NCBI GenBank assembly: GCA_034509425.1
Contig: JAVTVJ010000838.1
Span: 744,001 to 808,000 of the forward strand
Direction of reading: 5' to 3'
DNA: 64,000 bases
Source of the DNA: Eopsaltria australis
Lineage: Eukaryota > Chordata > Aves > Passeriformes > Petroicidae
The position numbers were made by a program, and so were the translations under genes. How positions within the stretch are numbered: the first letter of the stretch is position 1; each line of letters begins with the position of its first letter. The notes beneath the pieces are model-generated. The model worked only from the letters and a program-made list of their open reading frames with translations. It ran no database searches and was not told where the DNA came from. This document shows, in pieces, positions 1 through 12,523 of the stretch.

Positions 1-1448
1 AAAACCAACTTGGATGTATATTATGTCTTGCTTTATTTTTCTCTGCAAGACTAATAATTGATCAATTTATGTGACAGTAAGTAAAACTCTCTATTCCTGA
101 TAGAGAGAATTTGTTTAAATCTCGATTCTTTCAGTAATTCTGCAGCTGTTTCATTCTGAAATGTCATGTGCAACCAACAAAGCATACATTTATCTATGAA
201 CTCAAGTTTCATCTAATTATACACCAGTGCTTCTTGAATAGTAAAAAGGACACTGTTTCAATGCTTGAAAAGAATTGATTTATGCTTTCAATTAAAAATA
301 ATTATTTCAAACTGGCTATGATTCTGCAGGCTGTATGTGTGAGCGTGCCCACTACAAATGAGCAGATCTTTAAATGTTGCATCTCGGCTGTTTGAAATAT
401 TATGCTTTTCCCAAATACAAGAACAATCTATTTATAACTAAAACAACACTGAAACTTACAGTGTGCAGAGTTTTTCTTGCATAAATCTTAATAGCATGTA
501 AAAACACCAGTTCACGAAGAATTTATTACAGTGCAGCAGAATTTTAAGTAAAATTAAATAAATTGTCACTTGAAACGTTTGTGGCTCCAGTGTTTCATTA
601 GATAAAACATATGTTAAATTCTTGAAAATGCAAACAATTTAACACACATTACAAACAATTACCTCTTATTTCTTTAAATCTCCTCTAATCCTTGATTTCT
701 GGTTTGCTTGGTATAAGGGTCCTTTTTTAAATTTTTGCCTCTTTTCTGTTTCTGTGGAAAACCAATCATGACATAAATGTAGACTTCCTTATCATAAGAA
801 GCTGTCAAAAGAAAGTGCCATGTTCTACTTTGCTATATATAATATAAAAATCATTGATTCACACACTAAAGACTTTATTTCTGACCTTGTAGAAGATTTC
901 CAAGATTTTCCTGGATTCCAGCATCACTGAAAAAGTGTATGGTTCTGACTGCAATGTTGGTGGGTGGAGTTTTAAGGATGAGGGGAGCTGGATGTGGCTA
1001 ATTTTTTTAATCCTATTTTTAAAAATTTGTTTGGGATTTTATTTATTTAAAAAAATATTAGGGTTGATAGAAATAGTTAAAACCTTTTTGTAGCATAGAA
1101 AGGCACTCAGCTAAAAAAACGAAGTTTCTTTAGTATTTTTTCAAGAAAGATGAAGTGAAAGAGGCAAAAAATAGCATACTTCCCATTTCTCATTATAGTA
1201 AATGCATGTATGGGACTGCAGTTACTTCTCAAGGAGATTTATTTTAAACTACACTAATGACTTTGTACTTGTAACTCATATATTTAGAACAACTTCTGTT
1301 GTTCTTCACTCTGTGAAGCGCTTTTCTTACTTTCTGTCCTGGACTTGCCCCACATCTCTTTAGTTGATTTTGCTTCTTCAGTGGATGGAGTATTTTGTCA
1401 TCTGTTCTCCTACACCTCAGCTACCAAAGAAAGGAAAACTTGAATGTC
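1..1448. other. AT-rich unique sequence, no gene seen
   Basis: This stretch is AT-rich and has stops in all frames at high density. I see no transposable-element similarity, RNA gene or long open frame in it. It may be intergenic or intronic. Confidence 0.6.
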
Positions 1449-1463
1449 TTTTTTTTTTTTTTT
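1449..1463 (+). repeat. Poly-T run
   Basis: Fifteen consecutive T residues followed by G and further T-rich sequence. It could be a degraded retroposon tail or simple slippage. No adjacent retroposon body is recognisable. Confidence 0.8.
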
Positions 1464-1510
1464 GTTTTCATTTTAGCCTGTCAGAATTTAAATATAAGTT
1501 TATACACATG

Positions 1511-1578
1511 TCTATATATAGTCTATATATATAGTCTTTATATATATATATAAAAGTCTATATATATATGTAATATAT
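1511..1578. repeat. (TA)n-rich repeat with TCTATATATA units
   Basis: Alternating TA dinucleotides are interrupted by repeated AGTCT/GTCT spacers, giving an imperfect compound microsatellite. The composition is almost entirely A and T. Confidence 0.8.
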
Positions 1579-1689
1579 GTCCATAATGCTCTTCAGGTTT
1601 AAATTTTAATCCATGGCACCATTTACTGAAAGAATTTATAGGGGACTCTACAACAATAAAACTGTTCCTGTGACCCCCAAAAGAGCAGT

Positions 1690-1731
1690 ATAGAATGAAT
1701 AGAATATAGAATAGAATATAGAATAGAATAA
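1690..1731. repeat. (AGAATAGAATAT)n-like short tandem repeat
   Basis: Three to four imperfect units built from AGAAT blocks (TAGAATGAATAGAATATAGA and so on). The run is purine-rich on the plus strand. No gene is associated. Confidence 0.75.
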
Positions 1732-2513
1732 CAACTACTGAAACATGTCAATGTACTGCTGTGGTGCTGATGTTCTTTTCTCACCATTACACCAATTAAG
1801 GCTGTAGAATTTCACAACAATTGTTTTAATAATTTGGTTTGTATGGTAGTTTTCTGCTAAAAAACGAATTTAACCACAGAATCCCAGAATAAAGTGAGTA
1901 TTTTCCATCAGGTGAGTGAACATTAAAATTTCTGGTGCCTCGACAGGGCAATACAATAATATTTTAGGAACATACTCCTTGTTGGCAAGGGTTTGACCCC
2001 AACATCTTGATTTTGTAATTTTAGCATGCATAAGTTTTTGCCCTGATATATATCAATAAGGCTAAAGACTTATAAAATTAGGTAGAAAAACAAATTTGTG
2101 TTTTCACACTGACACATTACTGCAGCAGGAATAGCAAATTTAATACACGTTTGTAAAAACTCTAGGTCAATGGCCTTTCCTAGACATAGAAACTGTTTTT
2201 AGAGTAGATAAATTAGGATAATCCAGATTCTGCACTGATTAATTTCAAGACTTTTTATAAAGATATTTACCAATGGTTAAACAGAAACCCTTTTTTTCTC
2301 TAGACCTAACATTATGAATCAGAAATGTCTGAATTTTTTCTATCCGTTGTGAATTCTTCATTGGAATTGTCTTAGTTTTGCCAAATGTTTCTCTCCATGG
2401 CATCAAAAGCAGGTTGGATTGACAAAATCAGTCTCAATTCAGTTTTGTATCCTTATTAACATCTTTAGATTTATTGAGTAAAAGAGTTTTTATATATATT
2501 TACAGTATTTATA

Positions 2514-2597
2514 GTGGAAGGTGTCCCTTCCCACAACAGGGGACAGAATGAGATGATCTTTAAGGTCCCTTTCAAACCAAACCATTCTGTGATTTTG
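2514..2597 (+). mobile_element. CR1 LINE 3' end fragment
   Basis: About 84 bp matches the 3' terminal region of avian CR1. It has a GGTGTCCCTTCCCA block, then a GATGATCTTTAAGGTCCC block, and ends in CCATTCTGTGATTTTG, a degraded ATTCTRTG tail. The orientation is plus because the tail is on the right. Only the 3' extremity is present, as is usual for 5'-truncated CR1 copies. It has no coding capacity. The identification rests on recognising the conserved CR1 3' sequence by eye. Confidence 0.85.
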
Positions 2598-5500
2598 GGT
2601 GGTGCCAAAAGTAATTGGAATCTTTCATTTATTTCTCATCAGCCTTCAATATTTTTTGCACCAGTTTTTGTGAATTACTCTCATTGGCCATTTATGAACA
2701 GTGAACATTATTAAGTGACAACACTGAGATTATAATAATTGGTATTTATGATTGTAATCTGAATTTCCTTTTCTCTTTTTCCCACCTCAAATGACAGGAA
2801 AAGAGCTGTCTACTCATTAGCAGAAAACCTGACAATGTGATTGCACAGAAGATGAGAATATGAACAAAATCATCCAGTGAAAGACAGAGAGAAAAGTATC
2901 CTTCACCTGAAGAAAACTGAAATATATGTTGTGTGCCCCCTCCTGGTTTACAAAAGAGGCTTTATTTTTCTGAAGTATGTAACACATATATAAATACATA
3001 AATGATGCGTAAATACTGAAGTATGCAACGCATCTCTATCAGCGAGCTGACAGCACCACAGGGAGAAATGGAGCAGGATCTGCTCCTGGATCTGGGCTGA
3101 TGGGGCAGCTCAGCAGGCAGAGCACCTCATTCAGACCCTGGGGGAAATGGTTTAAGCAGTGTTAAGCCTCTGTCTCTGCTGCACTCTCTGCAAAGATATT
3201 GCTGCTTCTGTGAGGTCTCAGCCTGTGAAGAGAAGGATCAGAAGGTGAACAAGGCAATCCTGTACCTGACACTTTGATTCCTGTCTTCCTTCCTGTGTTA
3301 TTAGAGTGAAATGAACAGAAAGAAACTGTTCTACAGTCAGGGTTTTGGTTTTTTTTAAGGCTTGCTGGGCTGAGATAGTCAACCTTCTTTTTTCTTTTCT
3401 TGCTAGTCATAACATTTTATCTGTATCAACTTAAGATGCTTTTCTTCAATCAGTACAAGAAAGGTCAATTATGGTAGAAAATGGAAACCCATCAATAAAG
3501 TGCAGTGGCTTGCAGAAAGCAGTCCAAACTATCTTAGAAATGAAGAGTGAGTTTTCTCTATTAAGTTTCAGAGTTTTGATTGAACTTGGAAGACACTTCA
3601 ATTTAAGAGACAAAAACAAAAATTGTGATACTCATCGTAAACCAGAAAATTTTCTTTAGAAATACTGTCTAACCTCTGTTTAAACAAAAAGCCTTGTGAC
3701 AGAAAGTCCACAGACTCTTGATAAGATCTGGCACCATCAAAAGCTCATGGTTTTCTTCTAGTTAAACTAGGAGATCCTATTTACAAACAAAAACTAAAAA
3801 TTAAACAAATTTAAAAAATCAGTCAATGCCATTTCTGACTTGTTAGTATCAGAACTCCAACATGTGGAATTTCTAAAATGGAAGAATATTCAGGGTGGAC
3901 AAGGAAAATGTACCTGTGAAGCTTAGGGAACAATGTAGGATGTGACTGAGCCAAGCTTTTCCAGCAAACCTGACTTTATCTCAACACAGAGGACCAGATC
4001 AGCACGGGAGGAGTGAACACATGGCTCATTTCTAACACAGAGCATAAAGGCAAGGCAAGGAACCTCCTGTGGCATCGGCTACCTTTAGACAAGTACTTCT
4101 GATATTAAATGTCACACCTTCCAAGCACTGAACATCTAAAAGAAGCTGTTCAGAGTACTGGACTTGGACAGTCCATTTCATGTCATCTTTTCCATTTCCA
4201 CTACAAAATATGTGTAAATTAACTATTGTATTACCTTTGCCATGCTGTACTAAATATAGGGTGGCCAAATTCAATGAGTGGAGCACACTGAGTATTTTCC
4301 TCTTTGCATAATTGTGGTACTGGGATAATTTGCTCTTCACACTCACTTACTAGATTACTTAGTGCTTCTTAATGAGGTGAAGGAAAATGTTTGCTTTATT
4401 ACCATGTCAGCAGGTGAAAAGGCAGGCTGTAATGCAGACATCCCTTTATTCACTTAAATATTGTAATTCCTTCTTGACAGTCTGAAAATAATAATATTAA
4501 GTGAAAGAAAATAAATTTCTTGCAAAACAAGCGTCTGATTAGGTAGAAAACACTATTTATGAGACTTAACTTCTCTCACTTGAAGCTTTTTACCAGATTT
4601 TAGAACATATTCTGTTAGGGTGGCATCTGAAAGTGCTTGCTTTGTTTGTGTTGTTAAACAGCAATGTCACTGATAAGCCTTCTCCCTTGTTTTTTAAATA
4701 TATTAATATACATATATACTCTGCATGCCCTCTACCAGTTTTTAAATTAAATTTCTCCTGCAGTTGTCATTTTTACAGCATATTCTGATGTTTTTCTGGG
4801 CACAAACAATGATAGGAAATGATAGCTTCTTCACACTAAAGAAATTGAACAGTTTGAATTTATCCTGGTTCTAAGACTAAACAGAAACCACTAGTACTTT
4901 CCAGAAGTTAGAGTATCCAGATCTCTTTATTCTTTGAAGACAACAAGAGATATTAACATAATCCACTTCAAAATGTGGCTAAAAGTGCAATGTTAATTGA
5001 GTGCATTAGGCAAAATATTTACTACCTTTCAAAATATTTACTACCTCTGTGCAATCACATTTTCATAATTTTTCATTTTAATGGCTCACTCTCTGTGTAA
5101 ATAGTAGTTCTTTCTATAATTTCATTACTTTAAGTAATGGGAATGTATGAAAGGAGAAGAATTTACTTTCTTATCAAATATTGAACACCCTGTTCCTTAG
5201 GCAAATGTTTGCCTTGCTTTCCACTTCAGAGTTTATAGGAAAGAGAGCTGTGGGACTTCCATTTTATGAATTAATGAAAGATTAGGGGAATTCCCTACAA
5301 CAAACTGTGATCACTTTTGAACTGAAAAGCCGTTTCCCTGTGGTACAAATATAAGTATTCACTATTGATTCCCGCACAGAAAAGAATTATTCTGGCTTAT
5401 TGAAATTATCTTATGCCATTTATGAATTTTCTTCTCTTTCCTGGGCAGTTTGCAGCATCTGTGGAATCTTGAAGTGATGGGGTTTTTTTTCTTAAAATCT

Positions 5501-5692
5501 GTTGCTGTGCTTGAAGATATCTTTGTGTTCTCCTCTCCTCACACCATCTTAATGTTTGCTAGTGCAGACAGCATTAAAAGCTCATTTCAGTTATAAGCTG
5601 GTAATTAATTGTGACCTTCAGGGACAAAATTAATGTAGCTGATAGGTGTGCTGTCTGTAAAGCCTGAGATAAAGGACATCTCTGCCACCCGT

Positions 5693-5695
<3 letters not shown>
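2598..5695. other. AT-rich unique sequence; open frames judged non-coding
   Basis: No transposon or RNA gene is recognised here. The longest open frame is 104 codons at 4032-4346 on the minus strand. It has ordinary amino-acid composition, but I see no family motif, no upstream promoter and no convincing splice context. Chance frames of this size are expected at this AT content. A 19-bp tandem duplication lies at 5011-5048. Confidence 0.55.
5011..5048. repeat. 19-bp tandem duplication
   Basis: Two adjacent copies of a CAAAATATTTACTACCTYT unit, differing at one base near the end. It is probably a replication-slippage duplication. Confidence 0.85.

Positions 5696-5723
<28 letters not shown>
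5696..5723 (+). repeat. (GA)n microsatellite
   Basis: About 14 uninterrupted GA units, followed by further purine-rich sequence (AAAGAGAA). Confidence 0.95.
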
Positions 5724-5731
<8 letters not shown>

Positions 5732-6276
5732 CAGGGAACAGAAGAGCTCCATTCTAAGTCTGAAACAGGAAATTTGGGGATTTTTTTGTTTTTCTTAGCA
5801 AATTGAGCCCAAGAAGGAGCTGTTGGTGAGGGAGGAAATTGCAGGACATTCATCTTAAAGGTGGTTTTGGGAACTGCCAATAAGAGTCAAAAAGAAAAGT
5901 TCTAGAACCCTGACCCAAAGCAACAGGCAAAGAACTTTAAAATAAATAGCCTTGTGATCCTTTCTATAAGCTGAAACAGCTATAAGTTACATAAATCTGA
6001 TATTTCTATGAATTTTAATAGCCTTTTGAAAATGCTACCGCAGGGTGTTTGAGGGCATACAAGTAACCTCACATTCAAGATTACTTTCAAACAATATAAA
6101 TACCTGCCCAAGAAAATGTGTGTTGCTCCTGACAGGGGCTAATATTTTTTTTTCCATTTTTGATGGGAGACTCTTAAAACTGTCTCAAAATTCAGATGTT
6201 GATTTAGTTTTGAGCCATTATTTGTGTGAAAGATTAACGCCACGCTGAAGAGTTCTGCAAGCTCTTGTTTTTATAG

Positions 6277-6536
6277 AAAGCCTTGGCTCAGCAGAAAACA
6301 AATTGGAACCTCAGTGTTCTGAAATCTCCAGTCAATGTGATAAATGTTTGAAATTTATTGACTGTGAATGCATAAGTGCTAGAGGATTGAATTTGGGGGA
6401 AATACTAAAAGGACTCCAAAATGAGTGCAGACAGAGGCAGCAGGAATTGTATTATGCACAAACATGCACTCATTGTTCACATGAACTTTCTCTCCCTAAT
6501 ATTTCTGATAACCTCAACAATCCTGAAAGATCTTGA
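6277..6536 (+). other. Possible exon (weak): open frame behind an acceptor-like site
   Basis: A pyrimidine-rich stretch ending in TTTTTATAG at 6265-6276 could be a 3' splice site. From 6279 a frame stays open to a TGA at 6534-6536, about 85 codons. The predicted peptide is hydrophilic and has six Cys, including a Cys-Asp-Lys-Cys cluster and a Cys-Thr-His-Cys cluster. I do not recognise a family. No good donor site follows, and the frame could be open by chance in DNA of this composition. It is listed because a second acceptor-bounded frame lies just downstream at 6623. Confidence 0.15.
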
Positions 6537-6622
6537 AAGAACATCTCTAGAAACTAAGATTCAATAGCAACTAACAACACTGATTTCTTTCTTAATATCG
6601 TATTTTTTTCTTCTCTTTGTAG

Positions 6623-6724
6623 AGGACACCTCACTAAAAAAGCTTAGGGAAGAACATGAGGAAGGAAAGCAAGAGCAAACTACAGGAGTGGCACCTGATT
6701 AAATTATATTTTCAAAATGTGAAT
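6623..6724 (+). other. Possible exon (weak): acceptor and GTAAGT donor flank a short frame
   Basis: The block follows a strong-looking polypyrimidine tract and AG (TTTTTTTCTTCTCTTTGTAG, ending at 6622) and precedes a consensus-like GTAAGT at 6725-6730. One frame beginning with a split codon encodes about 26 residues rich in Glu, Lys and Gln, then stops with TAA at 6700-6702. It could be a terminal coding exon, an exon of a long noncoding RNA, or coincidence. No family is recognised. Confidence 0.15.
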
Positions 6725-6810
6725 GTAAGTTTATTAAATATAACTAACGCATACAAACTTGATGACACTGTTTCTGAAAATGCATGGGAAAATGCTATAA
6801 ATATCTTCAC

Positions 6811-6893
6811 AGAGAATCACAGAATCACAGAATATTCTGAGTTTGAAAGGACTCAAAAAGATCATCCAGTCCAATTCCTGAATCTGCCAGGTC
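6811..6893 (-). mobile_element. CR1 LINE 3' end fragment
   Basis: Tandem AGAATCACAGAATCACAG units form the complement of the CR1 3' tail. They are followed by a diverged body (TTTGAAAGGACTC, AAAGATCATCCAGTCCAA) that matches the reverse complement of the CR1 3' untranslated end. About 80 bp remain and divergence is high, so this is an old insertion. Confidence 0.85.
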
Positions 6894-6904
6894 TCCTAAG
6901 ATGA

Positions 6905-9900
6905 AACAAACCAGAAAGGAATTTCAAAGACAATAATTTTTTTTTCTCTAAAGTTCTTGAAGAAAATTCAAAGCCCTCACCTCATTCAGATGATCTCTAA
7001 CTTATATTTGACTCCTATTTGCTCTTATTCTCTTTTAACAAGTGTGAACTATAAACTCAAATTCTTTTTGAAGGCACACAATTGTGTTTAGCAATAAAAT
7101 TCTTTTTACATAAATCTCTGGTTTAGTTACACTCATTCGCTAGGTCAGTCATTAGGACACTGCACTACTTTTGTATTTTCATTTTCTGTTAGATGATTTG
7201 TGTCAGGGTTCTCAACTAATAGGAACCTATTTTTCTTTTTTAATCTTTAATATATTGGGAAACAGGTACAGCTAATTCAATTTTAGCTGTGTTGGTTTCA
7301 CACTGGGTCTAGGAGAGGAAAGGTTTTTTTTTTCAAAAGCACAATTTATGGAACTAAATGTGGAGCTACAGCATTTCCAAGAAGAAGGGACATTTTGCTC
7401 CTACTTCTGTGAAGTTTCACATTCCAGAAGTGTTCCCTTTTACAGTTAATGATTCTGTATGCATAAAAACAAAGAGAACCAAGAGGTTTTATGAAAGTAT
7501 TGCATTGAAAGATGTAATCTCTGTATTCCCTGTGGGTTACAAATGGCAGTACTTTGGGGTGTCCCTTTTTAAAACACATTTTTAAGTGTATTTTAAAAAC
7601 CCACATTTTTGTCTGTATTTGAGAGGAACTAATACAACACATCTGTCAACAATCTCATTTACGCTAGCTGTAAATAAAGCAGTATCTGCAGAGGACACTG
7701 CTAAATAAGCAAATTGAGCTGTATGCTGTGCATCTGAAAATGCTATGGAGAAATGATCAGTGAGAAAACCTGGAATTTTACACCTGGGGTGTTCTACACT
7801 CCAAATGATCTGCCTCATCAGTGTTTTTAATATGAATTATCCCTGTAAATGCTAACACTGCCCGGGTCTGGGAGTGATGGGTGTTCCTGAGCTTCCTAGG
7901 ACCATCCCAGAATTCTGGAACAAGTTCTGTCTCTTGCCCTGAAACGGATAAACCGATGCTTTATGGTTGAGAGGGCTGAGAATTCTATATTATCTTTTAC
8001 TCCCTTTGAAAACTTTAGAGCTCCCGTGCATTTTTTTACTCCTGCTAACTGTACAAGAAAATCAATATTGTTAATACTGTCTAATGAATACTTTTGGATA
8101 TGTTTGAAAGAGGAATGAGGACGTGGAAAATCTATCTTTTAACCACCTCCCTTTGCTTAAAGAATGCTCTAAAGTAATGCATTTCTTCCCCTGCTGGGTA
8201 TGCTGTCATGTTTTCAAAGTACATGGGATTATGCAGAAATTTTTCTATTCAAATCTCTGTTTTGGTGTAGGCTGAACTAAAACTCTGAGGTACTTCTTTG
8301 TAAGCCTAATAGCTTCTTAAATACTTGTTCAAATATTGCATTTCTATTTTTTTAAAAGTATTGAGAATGGTTCTGAAGAGATCAATGAATCAACATCAAA
8401 ATTTAAATATTAGGAAGTCATTCAATAAGAAAGCAAAGTGAAGTAATTTGTAGAGGAGCTTTAAAACTGTGAATATAAATAGCTGTCTAATATCACAACA
8501 ATATATCTAGTTGCAGAGGTAAAATAAACTTTGATTTCATTGTATACTATACTGGAAGATGAGGTAGAATTCACTACATGAAGTGAAATAAATTCAATTT
8601 TACAACATAGTAGGCATCAGATATTTTGAGAAGGATATGCCTACTGAAAAGTTTTAGGAGCATTTGAAGTTCTAAGGAAAACATAACTCTCTTTGAGTTT
8701 ATACTCTCCATTTTAAAAACACATTTTACCATGGTGGCATTGTGGTTTTGGTGTGTTCTCCTAAGAATAATGATAAAAAGGAGTTTGGTGAATAGAGGTG
8801 TCAAACCAAATCAAAAAAAGGAAATCACATGCATATCCTATACTGTTTTTAGTTACATGGATTTTTTTTTTTAATCATTAAAAAGAAATTTAGAAGATCA
8901 GAATCAGACCCATAAGACCTAGTCAGAAACTAAGACTCTTGCATTCAACTCAGTACAGACATCATTAATTAGCAGATTATTGACAATTGTTGATGGTGAG
9001 GGGTGTTGCTGTGTGAATGCTGACATGTGTCCCATATTTCAGACAGTGCAACGTTTCCTTTAACTCGGATTTTTCAGGGTTTTCATTCAGACAATTCTGT
9101 ACTTGACCCCTCCAAGGCATTGAAGAAGCTCTGCCAAGGAGATTCAATGGTCATTCAGGGCAACTGAGGCACATCTGAGCAGGGACATGGCAGAGACACA
9201 AAACCACAGTGTACAGAGGTGGCTTCTGGCAGAAAAAGAGTGCAGCCAACCACAAGCACACAAGATAAATAGTGTTGTTAATTCTCTTGGTTTTGATAGT
9301 GAGAAGAGGAAATTAATTTTTTTTGTTAGGAAATTGATTAGGATCTGATTAAGTAAACAGTAAGATTCCTTTGCTCCCCACTGCTGCCTTCCTAAAATAA
9401 AAATTGTCACACTGGGAGACACAGGGGAATATGAGAATTACCCACACAGGTATCAAAGGCTTTCCTAAAATATTATCTTTTCCTGTAATTAAACAGTGAA
9501 CTCTTTTAAAATCCTATAATAAAATTTGACCCCAAAAAAGAAAAAAAGCACACACATGAAAATTGCTTGTTTAAAAGGAATTTTTGGTCAATGCTGTTGA
9601 ACTTATCCTAGAACGGAAATAGGATGTTTTGTTTTGCTTCTCACAGGTTCTCAAGAGTGACAACCACACAACTGGAGTAAAACTTGGGAGGTTTTTCACC
9701 TCAGGAAAGATGCATGTGAAAAAATAACTTCAGCAACAGGTCCAAAAATGGGTGACTTTCACTTTTTACCACTCCTGAGACATAACTCAAGCCTTAAATC
9801 TGTGGCGGTATGTCAAAAGCAGCACCCAGAAGCTGCATAAAAACTGAGGGACCATCATCTTCTGTGCAGTTCAAGCTCTCATCATGCCCAGCTCTGCATC

Positions 9901-11832
9901 TGACTGACATCAAAGGGATCAGCTGGTCATATCCAGGGCCAGGAAGAAAAGGGTCTGTGTGCATTTGGAGGAATGGGACCATGCACTTAGGGAAGAGAAA
10001 GATCAGGAGAAGGATAGTGCTACTGGGATGGCTAGCCATGAACACCAAGGATGTCTCCCCTCTCCAAGTAACCAGATGGGTCCACAATGGTCAATAATAG
10101 AATCACTTAAAAGGAAAAAAACATACTTAGCAAGCCGACACAAAAGCTGAATTTTTGTCCTGTCAGTCAAGATTTGCCTTTGTGTCTGTGGGTTTTTCTA
10201 GTCCTACACAAGACTTTTTCTTCAAAGTCTGCACCAGTGCTGAATTTATCAAGACCGATGGATATTTTACTTGAGGGAATTCCATGTGTAACAAACTGGT
10301 ATAAGTGCAAAGTGGGTAACTTCTGTAGCTGCCTTGTTTAGCAGCAAAAGGAGGTCTCTTAACTCTCCACTCTTAGTTAACATCCAGAATATTTCAGTGT
10401 GTAAACTACTACCATCTTTATAAATATAGGTGTGTATTTTCTATAATATCTTCTGGATACTCTCAGAAAAAAGCTAAGCACAAGCCAACCTCAGCTGTTT
10501 TTAGTTACAGACAGTTTTCAGTTTGAATAGAGAGAGAAAACTCAGCCAAAGTAAAAAGACATGCTGCACTCATAACTTCTATCAATCTTTATTTATAAAG
10601 AAGTCAGGGCAAATGCAACCTGTGGGTGGTTGTGCAGGAAATAGTAATGATATATTCTTATGGGAAGGTGTGGGATTCCCATTGTTTGAACTGTTTTCAA
10701 ATTTAACCTGAAGACACTTATTTGATTCTTTGATCCATATATTTTCTCTACCTGCCCACTTGAGACAGTTTGCTTATACCTCTTTAACTGCATAAAACAG
10801 ACAGGGTATTCAAGCATTTAAAAGTATTGATTTTTAAATTTCCCCCCAAGTTAAAAAGTTTTCATGTTAATGTATCAGAAAGTGTTTAGTGAAACTAAAA
10901 GAAATTTCAAGGCTTGTTTGGTCAGTTCTGCTTCTCGCCTATGTGCCCAACAGTTTGGGTGACCTTTCCAAAAAAATCTCACAGCCAAAAATCTTGCATG
11001 TTCAAACAATGTACTGGTGCTGTGGTTTGACATCTCCTGCTGTAGCTGGAACACACAATACAATTCCTGTCAACACAGCACTTGAGAGCACACTGCAGTG
11101 TGACTACATGTGAATATGAATACCAATTGCCACCCATATTGTGAACCAAATTTTGCCATCTGGTGCAGCTACACCACTTAACTGAATAAGGGAGACAGTG
11201 TGCATGTCAGACAAAAGAGGGAGCAATAATTAATATTCATTAACAGTCATTGCTTCTTCTCCCGCATATTGTTTGCAAATGGATTGTAAAATTCACCGCT
11301 AAGAGTTGCTCACAAATATTCATTAATTTCTATGTGAAATTTTCTCTTTCATGTCTAGTGCACAAAGACATTGCTATAAATATTCATAATTCAGAATATG
11401 TTGACTGGTTACATAAGTCATATGATGTTACTTCTGCTTTCTTCTGGTTAATTTATGTAAATAGCAAGTACAAGAAGAATGGTAAATTTCAAATGTTAAA
11501 ACTAAATGTGGAGCTTGGGAATGGCATGTGGGAAATAGGTTATTTTTCTTGAAAAAAAGTATTGAAAAAGACAGAACAGAATTATCAAGAGCATATATGC
11601 AATGTGGAGTATACGTCTAGGAATATCATTACGCTGTGTGCTAAGTTTCCTATGGGATTTTGAAAACTAATTTGAATATTTATGGGAGGGGATATATAAT
11701 ACCTGAGTTTGAAAGCAAGCTTCTTCAATTCTCTTCAATGTCCTAGAAGAAACTTTTAGTTACAGTCACTTCCAGTCAGATTTCATTCTAATACTTTTAA
11801 AAGTCATACTCTATAAAACTTGGTTTGTTGTG
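6905..11832. other. AT-rich unique sequence; no gene or repeat recognised
   Basis: Several 60-100 codon frames occur, including overlapping frames on both strands at about 7350-7640 and 9794-10097. None shows a motif, paired splice sites or a codon pattern that I can defend. The subregion 11220-11500 is rich in TAAT-core and octamer-like motifs and is listed separately as a weak regulatory candidate. Confidence 0.5.
11220..11500. promoter_or_regulatory. Candidate noncoding regulatory element (speculative)
   Basis: The segment contains several TAAT/ATTA homeodomain-type cores (AATAATTAATATTCATTAAC and TATTCATTAATTTC), a POU-type TTTGCAAAT, and repeated ATAAATATTCAT blocks, with no low-complexity expansion. 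Such motif-dense AT-rich islands often turn out to be conserved noncoding elements in vertebrate gene deserts. AT-rich background alone also produces these motifs, so this is inference only. Confidence 0.15.
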
Positions 11833-11986
11833 CTGATGTTGGATTTTTTGTTTGGTTTAGGTTTTGGGTTTTGTTTGTTTGCTTGTTTGTTGTTTTTTTG
11901 TTTTGTTTTGGTTTGTTTTTGTTTTTGGTTTGTTTGTTTGTTTGTTTGTTTTGTTGTTGGGTTTTTTTTTGTTTGTTTGTTTTTTG
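11833..11986 (+). repeat. G/T-rich low-complexity tract (TTTG)n-like
   Basis: About 150 bp composed almost wholly of T and G, dominated by TTTG/GTTT units. The open frame across it encodes only Phe, Leu, Cys, Val and Trp runs and is an artefact of the repeat. Confidence 0.9.
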
Positions 11987-12297
11987 TAATTTTTTTCTCT
12001 CCAGTTTAGGTGATGAGTTAAAAAAAAAAAAAGTCTGTATAACCCTTGTTAAATCTTTGATTTTGTTCTTCCAGACACTGACTTGTCCATGTACTGTATT
12101 GTGTAAGATTTGGCAAAAATTTAACTCAGAATAATTTCTCTTAGAGGGCTGTTATCACTTTTTAAAGCCAACAAAAAACACCCCCCAAAACATTTTGACA
12201 TTACATAAAAGTTTGGGAATTATGATTATTTTAGTTCTCCTGTATAGATGCCAGGGTTGTTTTATTTTTCTCCTCATCTTCTTAGACTTAGAATATT

Positions 12298-12338
12298 TTT
12301 ATTATTGTTATTATTGTTACTTTTATTATGATTATTTA
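12298..12338 (+). repeat. (TTA/TTG)n trinucleotide-like repeat
   Basis: ATTATTGTTATTATTGTTAC followed by TTTTATTATGATTATT. It is an imperfect ATT-type microsatellite. Confidence 0.8.
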
Positions 12339-12496
12339 AGAACACCTTCCTGTTTTGAGCTGACAGATATCTGTAATCTGTGTATTTTTTTCCTCCTAGA
12401 GGGGCTGTGTGTGGCCCAGTCCACAACTTCTAGAGAATTTATGCAGAAGTACAGAATAAAGACAGCCACACACTGCTGATTGCTGCAATGGACAGG

Positions 12497-12523
12497 TATA
12501 TTTATATTTATATTTATATATGC
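12497..12523 (+). repeat. (TATATT)n short repeat
   Basis: About four imperfect TTTATA units (TATATTTATATTTATATTTA). Confidence 0.75.

Noticed and set aside
9794..10097. Overlapping 95- and 97-codon frames on opposite strands
   Set aside because: There are no motifs, splice borders or repeat similarity. Mutual antisense openness is best explained by local composition.
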